NCBI GenBank assembly: GCA_014649355.1
Contig: BMSW01000010.1
Coordinates: 124,001-188,000, forward strand
Direction: 5' to 3'
From: Streptomyces althioticus
Lineage (GTDB): Bacteria; Actinomycetota; Actinomycetes; Streptomycetales; Streptomycetaceae
DNA length: 64,000 nucleotides
Below the pieces are notes generated by a model that searched no databases, was not told the DNA's origin, and saw only the letters and a program-made list of their open reading frames with translations. Of the stretch, positions 17,300-25,208 are shown piece by piece (the stretch's first letter is position 1; each line of letters begins with the position of its first letter). The position numbers and the translations under genes were made by a program.

Positions 17300-17480
17300 C
17301 CCTGCCTCACCGCCGTACGGGGGACCCGCGGCCCGTGTCGTTTCGCGGGTCCGCCGCGGGGGCACCCGGCCCGGACCAGTTCCGCGCGTGACGTGAGACG
17401 CGTCCCGGAGCCGCTGGGTCCGCCGCCCCGTCCGGCCCGTCACCCCCGCGGCTGCGGTGGACGGCGAGGGGAGGCGAAGG

Positions 17481-18062
17481 ATGCGAACGCGGGTGCTGTC
17501 CCGGCGGCGGCGCGGGCCGCTGTGCCGCCGGTCGGACGTCGTCGAGGCGTGGACGGCGGTGGCCGTGACCGTGCTGCTGTGCCTGACGGTGCCGCTGGCG
17601 GGTGTGCTCACCACCCGGTGGACGTACGCGGACGCGCGGGCGGCCGCCGACGAGCAGCGCGCCGACCGCCACCGGGTGCGGGCGGAGGTCCTGGAGCGCC
17701 CCTCGAAGGCACAGGCCTCGTCCGGGTCGGAGCGGCGGAACGCCACCCGGGCGACCGTCCGCTGGACGGACCCCGACGGGGGTGTCCGCACAGCCCTGGC
17801 ACGGGTCCCGGCGCATGTCCGCCCCGGCGAACCGGTCCACGTCTGGCTGGACTCCCGGGGCCGCGAGGTGCTGCCGCCGGTCGACGACGCGTCGGTGTGG
17901 CAGTACGGGGTCGGCATGGGCACCCTGGCGGCCGGCAGCACGGCGGCCGTGCTGCTGCTCGCGCACCGCGCGGTGCGGCGGGCGGCGCTGCGGCGCCGGC
18001 TGGAGGAGTGGGAGCGGGACTGGGCGCGTACCGGCCCGCTGTGGACGCACCGCGGCGTCTGA
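17481..18062 (+). CDS. Rv1733c-like membrane protein
   Basis: 193 residues from ATG 17481, with GGGGAGG just upstream. Two transmembrane helices (about 22-47, VEAWTAVAVTVLLCLTVPLAGVL; and about 138-160, VWQYGVGMGTLAAGSTAAVLLLA) flank an extracytoplasmic loop of about 90 residues with NATRATVRWTDPDGGVRTALARVPAHVRPGEPVHVWLDSRG. This is the layout of the actinobacterial Rv1733c family, whose mycobacterial member belongs to the DosR dormancy regulon. No DevR-like box was found directly upstream here. The C-terminus is basic and cytoplasmic. Confidence 0.8.
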   Translation: MRTRVLSRRRRGPLCRRSDVVEAWTAVAVTVLLCLTVPLAGVLTTRWTYADARAAADEQRADRHRVRAEVLERPSKAQASSGSERRNATRATVRWTDPDGGVRTALARVPAHVRPGEPVHVWLDSRGREVLPPVDDASVWQYGVGMGTLAAGSTAAVLLLAHRAVRRAALRRRLEEWERDWARTGPLWTHRGV

Positions 18063-18201
18063 GCCCTCGCGGAACCTCCCGCGGAGCAACCGCTTTCCAC
18101 ACCACTCACCAGTACCTTCTCCCCCGCACCCTGGCAGGCCGCCGCATGATCCACGTACCGTGTCCTCGCTTCGCACGGTCCCTTCACGAAGGCGGTCCCA
18201 G

Positions 18202-19170
18202 ATGGCCCTGTTCGACCTGTCCCTCGACAAGCTGCGCGCGTACCGCAGCGCGTCCACGGAGCCCGAGGACTTCGACGCGTTCTGGTCCGGCACGCTCGAG
18301 GAGGCGCGCCGGTTCGACCTGGACGCGCGGTTCGAGCCGGTCGACACGGGGCTGACGACCGTCCAGGTCTTCGACGTGACATTCGCCGGGTTCGGCGGCC
18401 ATCCCGTCAAGGGCTGGCTGACCCTGCCCGCCGGCGCCGGTGAACCGCTGCCGGTGGTGGTGGAGTTCGTCGGGTACGGCGGCGGGCGCGGGCTGCCGCA
18501 CGAGCACCTGCTGTGGGCGTCCACCGGCCGGGCGCACTTCGTGATGGACACCCGCGGGCAGGGCAGCGCGTGGGGCGGGGGCGGCGGCACCGAGGACCCG
18601 GTGGGGTCCGGTCCGGCGTTCCCCGGCTACATGACGCGCGGCATCGACGCACCGGAGAACTACTACTACCGCCGGGTGTTCACGGACGCGGTGCGCGCGG
18701 TGGAGGCGGCGCGGTCGCACCCGCTGACCGACGCGAGCCGGACGGTGGTCACGGGCGGCAGCCAGGGCGGCGGCATCTCGATCGCGGTGGGCGGCCTGGT
18801 GCCGGATCTGGCGGTCGTCGCGCCGGACGTGCCGTTCCTCTGCGACTTCCCGCGCGCGACGACGCTCACCGACCGCAACCCGTACCGGGAGATCGGCAAC
18901 TTCCTCAAGACGCACCGCGGCCGCGCGGCGGACGTGCGGCGCACCCTGTCGTACTTCGACGGCGTGCACTTCGCCGCCCGCGGCACCGCGCCCGCGCTGT
19001 TCTCGGCGGCGCTGGAGGACCAGACGTGCCCGCCCTCCACGGTGTTCGCCGCCTTCAACGCCTGGGCGCACGAGGACAAGGCGATCGAGGTGTACGACTT
19101 CAACGACCACGAGGGCGGCGGCCCGTACCAGGAGGCGGCGCAGCTGCGCTGGATGCGCGACCGCGTCTGA
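18202..19170 (+). CDS. Acetylxylan esterase / cephalosporin-C deacetylase (CE7 family)
   Basis: 322 residues, the usual CE7 length. The alpha/beta-hydrolase nucleophile is Ser187 in VVTGGSQGGGISIA; Asp273 (LEDQTCPPST) and His303 (FNDHEGGG) complete the triad. RGQ (118-120, DTRGQGSAWG) is the CE7 signature. The N-terminal LRAYRSASTEPEDFDAFWSGTLEEAR is also typical. It has no signal peptide, so it should deacetylate imported acetylated xylo-oligosaccharides in the cytoplasm. The GntR/HutC gene 178 bp downstream, with a dre-like site in the gap, may be functionally linked. Confidence 0.93.
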   Translation: MALFDLSLDKLRAYRSASTEPEDFDAFWSGTLEEARRFDLDARFEPVDTGLTTVQVFDVTFAGFGGHPVKGWLTLPAGAGEPLPVVVEFVGYGGGRGLPHEHLLWASTGRAHFVMDTRGQGSAWGGGGGTEDPVGSGPAFPGYMTRGIDAPENYYYRRVFTDAVRAVEAARSHPLTDASRTVVTGGSQGGGISIAVGGLVPDLAVVAPDVPFLCDFPRATTLTDRNPYREIGNFLKTHRGRAADVRRTLSYFDGVHFAARGTAPALFSAALEDQTCPPSTVFAAFNAWAHEDKAIEVYDFNDHEGGGPYQEAAQLRWMRDRV

Positions 19171-19233
19171 CGGACCGCGTCCGACGGGCCGCCTCCGACG
19201 GGCCGCGTCCGACAGGCCGCCTCCTACGGACCG
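19169..19233 (+). repeat. 14-bp tandem repeat, about 4.6 copies, starting inside the esterase stop codon
   Basis: Consensus GACGGGCCGCSTCC. Units start at 19169, 19183, 19197 and 19211, and a partial one at 19225. Variants differ by one or two bases and alternate CGTCC/CCTCC, so the higher-order period is 28 bp. The codons just before the stop (GCGACCGCGTCT) also resemble the unit, which suggests the array grew out of the gene end. Confidence 0.85.
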
Positions 19234-19270
19234 TATGGTTCCGGCCGAACTGCCGGGCCGGGCTTCCCTG

Positions 19271-19285
19271 CTGGTGTAGACCAAT
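19271..19285. promoter_or_regulatory. DasR-like dre operator upstream of the GntR/HutC gene
   Basis: CTGGTGTAGACCAAT differs from the dre core TGGTCTAGACCA at one position (TGGTGTAGACCA). It lies 64 bp before the ATG at 19349. GntR/HutC proteins commonly autoregulate through such sites, so the operator may serve the adjacent regulator itself, DasR, or both. Confidence 0.6.
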
Positions 19286-19348
19286 GCTAGATGTGGTGGC
19301 TCAACGAGCCCGCACGGCCACGGAACGTCACCCACAGGAGGGCGCGGC

Positions 19349-20107
19349 ATGGCCCGCACCACCCCGCACCAGCATGTCCACACGCGCCGGACCCTCACCG
19401 ACGGGGAGCCGCTCTACCGGAGGGTCGCCTCCGAGCTGCTCGGCGAACTGCGCACCGGCGTCGTCCCGCCCGGCGAACGGCTGCCCGGCGAGCGCCACCT
19501 GGCCGAGCACTTCGGGGTCAGCCGGGAGACCGTACGGCAGGCGCTCGAGCTGCTGCGGCGGGAGGGGCTGGTCGCCACCGACCGGCGGGGCAGTCATGCC
19601 GCGCTGCCGGGGGTGCCGGTGGAGGCCCCGGCCGCCGCCGGTTTCCCGCTCGGCGCACGGCAGGCGGGGCGGGACACGGTGGCCCGGGCCACCGTCGCCT
19701 GGGAGGTCCCGCCGCCCGGCCACGCCGAGCATCTGCGGCTGGCGCACGGCCGGCCCACGCTCGTGCACCGGTACTGGTCCGCGTCGCCCGGCGGGCGGGA
19801 GCAGCGTACGGCGGTGACATCGTTTTCCGCGGTGGCGCTCGCGGAGGTGGCGGAGCTGGCCCGCTACCGCGACCGCGCCGACGGCACCGGCGCCGCCGAG
19901 CTGCGCCGGTGTTACGACTGGATGCGCCGGGCGGGCCTGTCGCTGCACCACCGCGACACGATCACCCGCATCGAGGGCACGCCGTCGGTGCGGGTCACCC
20001 GGCAGGTGCACGACCAGCACGCCCGGCCGCTGGAGCTGACGGAGCTGGTGATGGACGCCCAGCAGGACGTGCTGGTCTACGAGTTCATGGTGCCGGCGGC
20101 GGTCTGA
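19349..20107 (+). CDS. GntR family transcriptional regulator, HutC subfamily (UTRA domain)
   Basis: 252 residues, with AGGAGG before the ATG. The winged helix at about 20-85 (PLYRRVASELLGELRTGVVPPGERLPGERHLAEHFGVSRETVRQALELLRREGLV) has the classic GntR motif. A UTRA-like effector domain follows at about 105-250 (ending VTRQVHDQHARPLELTELVMDAQQDVLVYEF). HutC members sense sugar phosphates, histidine catabolites or similar ligands. Its C-terminal 31 bp overlap the convergent thioesterase gene tail to tail. Confidence 0.92.
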   Translation: MARTTPHQHVHTRRTLTDGEPLYRRVASELLGELRTGVVPPGERLPGERHLAEHFGVSRETVRQALELLRREGLVATDRRGSHAALPGVPVEAPAAAGFPLGARQAGRDTVARATVAWEVPPPGHAEHLRLAHGRPTLVHRYWSASPGGREQRTAVTSFSAVALAEVAELARYRDRADGTGAAELRRCYDWMRRAGLSLHHRDTITRIEGTPSVRVTRQVHDQHARPLELTELVMDAQQDVLVYEFMVPAAV

Positions 20108-20874
20108 GGGGTCAGCGGCTCGCGTACCACGCGGGCCTGCCGGGCGGCGGCGAGCAGGCGCCGGTCCGCCGACCACACGGCACTGTCGTCGACGGCCCAG
20201 CCGCCGCCCGCTTGGTCGGTGCGGATGCGGACCAGGCTCCAGCCGTACGCGGGGCCGTCGTCGAGGGCGTCGGTGAAGTGCACCGTCATCTCGGCGGTCG
20301 GGACCGGGCGCGGGGTGCGCCAGCGGGCGTACAGGGCGGGCGGCAGGACGTCCGCGAGCGTGGCGACGGCCGCCGCGTCCACCGGCCGGTCGTCCCGGAA
20401 GCGCACCCATGCGACGAGCACGGCCCGGGGTCCGCCGGCCAGCGGGAGATCGGCGGTGGCGGGGCGTATCTCCAGCTGGCGGGCGAAGCGCGCGAGGTCG
20501 GCGGGGAGTTCGACGGGGAGGCAGTCGTCCGGCCCCGGCACCTCGGGCGCGGTGAGGCCTGCGTGCGCGGGGCCGCCGCTGCCGTGCCCGAACAGCGCGG
20601 AGCCGAGGACGACCGGCTCGCCGTCCTGGTGCCCGGTGAAGAGGCAGGTGGCGGTGCGCCGGCCGGTCGCGGGCGCGGTCCCGGAGAAGCGCAGCGGGCC
20701 GGTCCCGACCGGGGCCAGGTAGTGCGTGGTCAGCGAGCGCACCGGGCGGTCGCCCCCGGCGAACGAGTCGCGTACGGCGGTCAGCGCCGCACCGGCGACC
20801 CAGCCGCCGTGCATGCCCTCCCAGGACCACCAGCGGGGGTCGATCTGCGTCGCGTCATAGGCAGTCGTCGTCAC
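20077..20874 (-). CDS. Acyl-CoA thioesterase (TesB-like double hot-dog)
   Basis: 265 residues from GTG 20874, chosen because a TTGGAT-N17-TAGAGT promoter ends 7 bp upstream, which implies a leaderless mRNA. The protein has DPRWWSWEGMHGGWVAGAALTAVRDSF (N-terminal hot-dog helix), PVRSLTTHYLAPVGTGPLRFSGTAP, and a second half with AEMTVHFTDALDDGPAYGWSLVRIRTDQAGGGWAVDDSAVWSADRRLLAAARQARVV. This is the double hot-dog layout of the TesB/4HBT_3 group. It hydrolyses acyl-CoA to free acid and CoA. The last 31 bp overlap the GntR gene end. Confidence 0.85.
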   Translation of the reverse strand: MTTTAYDATQIDPRWWSWEGMHGGWVAGAALTAVRDSFAGGDRPVRSLTTHYLAPVGTGPLRFSGTAPATGRRTATCLFTGHQDGEPVVLGSALFGHGSGGPAHAGLTAPEVPGPDDCLPVELPADLARFARQLEIRPATADLPLAGGPRAVLVAWVRFRDDRPVDAAAVATLADVLPPALYARWRTPRPVPTAEMTVHFTDALDDGPAYGWSLVRIRTDQAGGGWAVDDSAVWSADRRLLAAARQARVVREPLTPQTAAGTMNS

Positions 20875-20881
20875 GCGAGCC

Positions 20882-20946
20882 ACTCTAGGTGGGTGAGTTG
20901 GAAAATCCAACGGATTCCCATGAGTGAGTTTGGAAAACAGACTCAT
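20882..20946 (-). promoter_or_regulatory. Thioesterase promoter with two operator-like dyads
   Basis: On the minus strand -35 TTGGAT (20905-20910) and -10 TAGAGT (20882-20887) are 17 bp apart. A perfect 15-bp palindrome GTTGGA-AAA-TCCAAC (20897-20911) covers the -35. A looser dyad, ATGAGT...ACTCAT (20920-20946), holds a second TTGGAAAA 32 bp away from the first, about three helical turns. The regulator is unknown. The outer dyad overlaps the stop codon of the upstream methyltransferase gene. Confidence 0.7.
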
Positions 20947-21710
20947 GCCGGGCCCGTCGGCCGCCCCTCCTCCTCCGCTTCTGCCTTCCCCGCCTTCTCC
21001 GCCACGAGCAGCCGCACCCGCGGGCTGCCGTCCCGTCTGCGCCCGAACTCGGGGAGGGCCCAGAACTTCACCCGGAATCCCCCACGCTCCAGTCCGCGCC
21101 ACAGGTCACCGAAGCGCACGGCGCGGTAGTACATGACGAACGGCGGACGCCACACCGCGTTGCGCACCCGCATGACCGCGTCGAAACCGAGCAGCATCGC
21201 CTGGGCCGGGGAGCCGGGCCGGGGCGGCGCGACGACCGGGAGGACGAAGCGGCCGCCGGGCCGCAGCACCTTGTACACCCGCGCGAACAGCCCCGGCAAC
21301 TCGGACGGCAGGAAGTGCCCGAGCGCCCCGAAGCTGACCACGAGGTCGAACTCCGGCCCGAACGGCAGCGCCCGCGCGTCCGCCCGCACCCAGGACACGT
21401 CGGGCCCCTCGGGGCGCCTGCGCGCACGGGCGACCTCCAGCATCCCGGTGCTGAAGTCCACGCCGGTCACGCCGTCCCGGCACACCTGACGCAGCACGTC
21501 GACGCCCGCGCCGGTGCCGCAGCACAGGTCGAGGCCGGTGCCGTAGGGGCCGGACTCCAGCAGGGCGGCGACGGTGGCGTCCAGCACGGAGTCGGGGGTG
21601 CGGAAGGGGGTGTGGTCAAACTTCGGGGCGAGGAGGTCGTAGCCGCGCTCGACGGACGACAGCGCCTGGACGGCCAGTTCGCTCAGTCGGGGGCCTTCGG
21701 GGCTGAACAT
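20943..21710 (-). CDS. Class I SAM-dependent methyltransferase
   Basis: 255 residues. Motif I GTGLDLCCGTGAGVDVL, then GVTGVDFSTGMLEVARAR, VRADARALPFGPEFDLVVSFGALGHF and the post-motif LPGLFARVYKVLRPGGRFVLPVV give a Methyltransf_11/25 fold. The C-terminal third (VMYYRAVRFGDLWRGLERGGFRVKFWALPEFGRRRDGS) is a substrate cap that I cannot assign. It is cytoplasmic and the target is unknown. It runs toward the thioesterase gene on the same strand, but that gene has its own promoter. Confidence 0.87.
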   Translation of the reverse strand: MFSPEGPRLSELAVQALSSVERGYDLLAPKFDHTPFRTPDSVLDATVAALLESGPYGTGLDLCCGTGAGVDVLRQVCRDGVTGVDFSTGMLEVARARRRPEGPDVSWVRADARALPFGPEFDLVVSFGALGHFLPSELPGLFARVYKVLRPGGRFVLPVVAPPRPGSPAQAMLLGFDAVMRVRNAVWRPPFVMYYRAVRFGDLWRGLERGGFRVKFWALPEFGRRRDGSPRVRLLVAEKAGKAEAEEEGRPTGPA

Positions 21711-21877
21711 CCGCCCAGCCTAGAGCGCGGCGTCCGGGGCCGCCCCGGGACTTCCGCACGCCGGGGCCGAACGCGTCCGCCGGGCCGCCGCAAGCCGGGC
21801 AGGGCATCCGAGTGCTCGCGCGCGACTCCCGGCCGGGGCAGCGCGGTGATCGGGACGCCCCTTCCTACGTTTGCGAT

Positions 21878-23059
21878 ATGACTATCGGATTTGCTTCGCG
21901 GGCTGCCGTGTCGGGGTGCGCGCTCTGCGCGGCGGGCCTGCTGGCGCTCGCGCCCGCCGCGGCGACCACCGGACCTGGCGTCGATCCCGGGCCGCGGACG
22001 ACGGACGCGCCCGCGTCCCTGCTGTACCGGCCCGGCACGCACGTCCGTCCGCGCGCGGGGGCGCCCGAGGTCCCGGACCTGTCCGCCCGCTCCTGGCTGA
22101 TCGCCGACGCCGACAGCGGCGCGGTGCTCGCGGCGCACGACGCGCACCGCAGGCTGCCGCCCGCCAGCACCCTCAAGACGCTCTTCGCGCTGACCGTGAT
22201 GCCGGCCCTGCCGTCCGGCATCCGGCACCGCGTCGACCCGGAGGAGCTGGAGGGCATCGGGCCCGGGAGCAGTCTCGTCGGGGTCGCCGAGAACCGGACG
22301 TACCGCGTCTCCGACCTCTGGAACGGGGTCTTCCTCAACTCCGGCAACGACGCCGTGCACGTCCTCGCGGCCCTCAACGGCGGCTGGCGGGTCACCGCCG
22401 AGCGGATGGAGGAGAAGGCGCGGGCCCTGGGCGCCCGCGACACCCGGGTGAAGTCGCCGGACGGCTACGACGCGCCCGGTCAGGTGTCCTCGGCGTTCGA
22501 CCTGGCCGTGTTCGGCCGGGCGGGGTTGCGCAGCCCCGAGTTCGCGGAGTACTGCGCGCGGGCGGAGGCGGCCTTCCCGGCCCGCGACGGCGGCAGCTAT
22601 CCGATCGTCAACACCAACCGGCTGCTCACCGGGGCGGACGGGGTGGCCCCGTACCGGGGGCTGATCGGGGTGAAGAACGGCTACACCAGCCACGCGGGCA
22701 ACACCCTGGTCGCCGCCGCGCGGCGTGACGGCCGGACCCTGGTGGCCACGGTCATGAACCCCCGCTCGGACGAGGGGCACGCGGTCTACGAGGAGGCGCG
22801 CAACCTCCTCGACTGGGGGTTCGAGGCGGCCGGCCGCGTCAGCCCGGTCGGCTCCCTTGACGCTCTGCGCAGCGCGCCCCCGGGCGGCCCGGAGGCGGAG
22901 GCGGTGGCGGTGTCGGCGTCGGCGTCCCGCGAGGACGACTCCGACGAACGTCCCGTGTGGTGGACGATCACCGGGGCGGGGCTGCTGGGTGGGGCGGGGG
23001 TGGCGGTGTATCTGCGGCTGAGGTGGGGGCCGGTGCCGAAGGATTCCCCGCGCCCCTGA
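21878..23059 (+). CDS. D-alanyl-D-alanine carboxypeptidase (serine-type, membrane-anchored)
   Basis: 393 residues from ATG 21878. A signal peptide (residues 1-30) precedes the peptidase S11 domain with SxxK at 97-100 (STLK), SGN at 155-157 and KNG at 266-268 (in place of KTG), all in order and spaced as in low-molecular-weight PBPs. The tail WWTITGAGLLGGAGVAVYLRLRW is a membrane anchor. It trims the terminal D-Ala from peptidoglycan stem peptides outside the membrane. TACGTT sits 6 bp before the ATG, so a leaderless start is possible. The last codons and stop (SPRP-stop) fall inside a repeat element A relic. Confidence 0.92.
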   Translation: MTIGFASRAAVSGCALCAAGLLALAPAAATTGPGVDPGPRTTDAPASLLYRPGTHVRPRAGAPEVPDLSARSWLIADADSGAVLAAHDAHRRLPPASTLKTLFALTVMPALPSGIRHRVDPEELEGIGPGSSLVGVAENRTYRVSDLWNGVFLNSGNDAVHVLAALNGGWRVTAERMEEKARALGARDTRVKSPDGYDAPGQVSSAFDLAVFGRAGLRSPEFAEYCARAEAAFPARDGGSYPIVNTNRLLTGADGVAPYRGLIGVKNGYTSHAGNTLVAAARRDGRTLVATVMNPRSDEGHAVYEEARNLLDWGFEAAGRVSPVGSLDALRSAPPGGPEAEAVAVSASASREDDSDERPVWWTITGAGLLGGAGVAVYLRLRWGPVPKDSPRP

Positions 23060-23243
23060 ACGGCGCCCGCGCCACCCCCGCCGCCTGCGGGCAGTCGTGC
23101 CACTTGGGGCGGCACGGGTGGGCGCAGGCGGCACCTCGCAACGCCGAGTCACGCAACCCGCCTACGGCCACCGAAGTGCCACGCAGTGCTCATCGCCGGG
23201 TGCGGGTCCGTCCGTGGCCGGGCGCGCAGTTCCCCGCGCCCCT
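23044..23243. repeat. Second cluster of repeat elements A and B
   Basis: An element A fragment, TTCCCCGCGCCCCTGAA, at 23044-23060 contains the carboxypeptidase stop codon. A full element B copy is at about 23082-23128 with the hairpin variant GTGCCAC...GCGGCAC. A full element A copy is at 23224-23243. Together they fill the 202-bp convergent gap before the asparaginase end at 23262, in the same A-B order as at 15.3-15.7 kb. Confidence 0.85.
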
Positions 23244-23261
23244 GAAGGCCGGTACCCGGCC

Positions 23262-24278
23262 TCAGGCGCACGCCATCTCCGCCGCCACCCCCAGTCCCGC
23301 CACCGGGCGTATCCCGCCGACCGGGCGGCCGCCGCCCAGGACTGTCTCGCCCGCGAAGGCGGTGAGCCGGGACGGGTCGACGCCCGCGTGGGTGAGGGCC
23401 GCCGCGGTGACCGGGACGCGGGCGCGGCCGGCGCCGTCGGCGATCTTCACCGCGACCGCGCGGCCGTCGGGCAGTGCCGCGACCTGGACGCCCTCGAAGC
23501 CGTCCTTGGCGAGCAGCCCCGGCACCGCGCGCATCAGCGCGGCCACGTCGCGGCCCGCCCCGGACGCCATCTCGGCGTGGGTGCGCATCGCGTCGGCGAC
23601 CCGGCGCTCGGGCGTGCCGGGCGCGCCGGCCGCGATCCGGGCGACGGCACGGGCCAGGCCCTCCAGCGACACCGCGAACAGCGGGGCGCCGCAGCCGTCG
23701 ACGGTGACCGTGGCGACGCGCCGCCCGGTGAGATCCTCGACGGTCTCGGCGACCGCCTGCTGGAGGGGGTGGGCGGGGTCGAGGTAGTCGTCCAGCGACC
23801 AGCCGTTCAGCTTCGCCGTGTACAGCATGGCGGCGTGCTTCCCCGAGCAGTTCTGGGCGAGCCGCGAGGGGCCGCGGCCCGCGCGCACCCAGGTGTCCCG
23901 CACGGCGGGGTCGAAGGGCAGGTCGGGGACGTTGCGCAGGTGGTCCTCGGTGAGGCCGGCCCGTTGCAGGATGCGTCGCGCGCCGTCGAGGTGGCGTTCC
24001 TCGCCGGAGTGACTGGCCGCCGCGAGGGACAGCAGGTCGCCGTCGAGCGGGAGGCCGGCGCGGACCATGGCCACCGCCTGGACGGGCTTGAGCGCGGAAC
24101 GCGGGTAGAACGCCGCCTCGGGGTCGCCGAGCCGGAAGCCGGCCGTGCCGTCCGCGTCGAGGACGACGACGGAGCCGTAGTGGACGCCTTCGACGACCCC
24201 GCCGCGTACGAGGTGCGCGACGGGGGCGTGACGGGGTGCGCGGACCGGGGGTGCGGCCGCGGGGAGAATGCTGTGCAT
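23262..24278 (-). CDS. Asparaginase (Rhizobium-type, PF06089)
   Basis: 338 residues from ATG 24278 (a GTG at 24281 is in frame). APVAHLVRGGVVEGVHYGSVVVLDADG, YPRSALKPVQAVAMVRAGL (the Ser-Lys pair), AAASHSGEERHL, QNCSGKHAAML, TVDGCGAPLFAVSL and MRTHAEMASGAGR are the conserved blocks of the R. etli-type L-asparaginase family, unlike the E. coli AnsA/B fold. It converts asparagine to aspartate and ammonia in the cytoplasm. The start codon shares a base with the TGA of the upstream FCD regulator (TGATG), so the two are translationally coupled. Confidence 0.93.
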   Translation of the reverse strand: MHSILPAAAPPVRAPRHAPVAHLVRGGVVEGVHYGSVVVLDADGTAGFRLGDPEAAFYPRSALKPVQAVAMVRAGLPLDGDLLSLAAASHSGEERHLDGARRILQRAGLTEDHLRNVPDLPFDPAVRDTWVRAGRGPSRLAQNCSGKHAAMLYTAKLNGWSLDDYLDPAHPLQQAVAETVEDLTGRRVATVTVDGCGAPLFAVSLEGLARAVARIAAGAPGTPERRVADAMRTHAEMASGAGRDVAALMRAVPGLLAKDGFEGVQVAALPDGRAVAVKIADGAGRARVPVTAAALTHAGVDPSRLTAFAGETVLGGGRPVGGIRPVAGLGVAAEMACA

Positions 24279-25033
24279 CACACTGCCTGCGGGTTGTCGT
24301 GGCGGGCCGGCGCGGGGGTGGTGCGCGGACCCGGTGTGCGCGCGGAGCGCACGATGTCGGTGAGGGTGCTCTCGACACGGTCGAGGTGGTGGGTCATGGC
24401 CCGTACGGCGTCCTGTTCGGAGCCTGCGGCCAAGGCCTCGACGAGGGCCCGGTGCTCACGGTCGGAGTGGGCGCGGCGGCCGCCGAGCTCGTTGAGGAAG
24501 GCGGACTGGCGGGCCAGCGCGTCCCGGATCTCCTCGATGACCCGCCGGAACACGGGGTTCTGGGCGGCCTCGGCCACGGCGAGGTGGAACAGGGTGTCCA
24601 TGGCCGCCCAGGCGGTGGTGTCGGTCTCCCGTTCCATCCGCGCCAGCAGGCCCCGCAGCCGGTCCAGGTCCTCCGGGGTGCGGCGGCGGGCGGCGTATCC
24701 GGCGACGGGGATCTCGACGTGCCGGCGCACCTCCATGAGATGTCCGGCCGTGTAGTCGCCGAAGGTGGGGTCCTGCACGGCGTCGGCGACCACGAAGGTG
24801 CCCTTGCCGGTGCGGGACATGGTCAGGCCCATGGTCTGCAGCGCCCGCAGCGCCTCGCGCAACACCGGGCGGGACACCGCGAGTTCACGGCACAGCTCGG
24901 CCTCGGAGGGCAGCTTGTCGCCGATCGCGTAGTGGCCGCGCTCGATGGCGTCGCGGAGGTGGGCCAGCACCGCCTCCGTCGCGCTGACGCGCCGCGGTCC
25001 CGCACCACCTGTCTGGCTGTCTGACAGGTTCAC
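24278..25033 (-). CDS. GntR family transcriptional regulator, FadR/FCD subfamily
   Basis: 251 residues from GTG 25033; the frame remains open to 25210 but without a good start. The winged helix at about 15-80 (VSATEAVLAHLRDAIERGHYAIGDKLPSEAELCRELAVSRPVLREALRALQTMGL) precedes an all-helical FCD domain (about 100-225) with the metal/ligand histidines in LFHLAVAEAAQNP, HSDREHRALVEALAAG and AMTHHLDRVES. It probably regulates itself and the coupled asparaginase gene according to an organic-acid or amino-acid ligand. A GT-N3-AC dyad overlaps its first codons. Confidence 0.9.
   Translation of the reverse strand: MNLSDSQTGGAGPRRVSATEAVLAHLRDAIERGHYAIGDKLPSEAELCRELAVSRPVLREALRALQTMGLTMSRTGKGTFVVADAVQDPTFGDYTAGHLMEVRRHVEIPVAGYAARRRTPEDLDRLRGLLARMERETDTTAWAAMDTLFHLAVAEAAQNPVFRRVIEEIRDALARQSAFLNELGGRRAHSDREHRALVEALAAGSEQDAVRAMTHHLDRVESTLTDIVRSARTPGPRTTPAPARHDNPQAV
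25017..25027. promoter_or_regulatory. FCD-GntR-type operator CTGTCTGACAG at the gene start
   Basis: Perfect 5-bp arms around one base; the GT-N3-AC core matches FadR-subfamily sites. It lies within codons 3-6 if GTG 25033 is the start, consistent with tight autorepression. Confidence 0.5.
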
Positions 25034-25208
25034 GGGCCGATCGTGCGGGCCGTCCGCGCGTACTGTCAAGCGGGGACGGCCCGGGGTGGTGTCGGCCACA
25101 CCCCGGCCCCTGAGGACAACGCCCCCATCCCCCTGGGGGCGACCGTCCCGTCGGATGCGGGTGCCACCGCCATTCTTCGCCGCGTAAATCACCCCCCATA
25201 CTGAGCCC

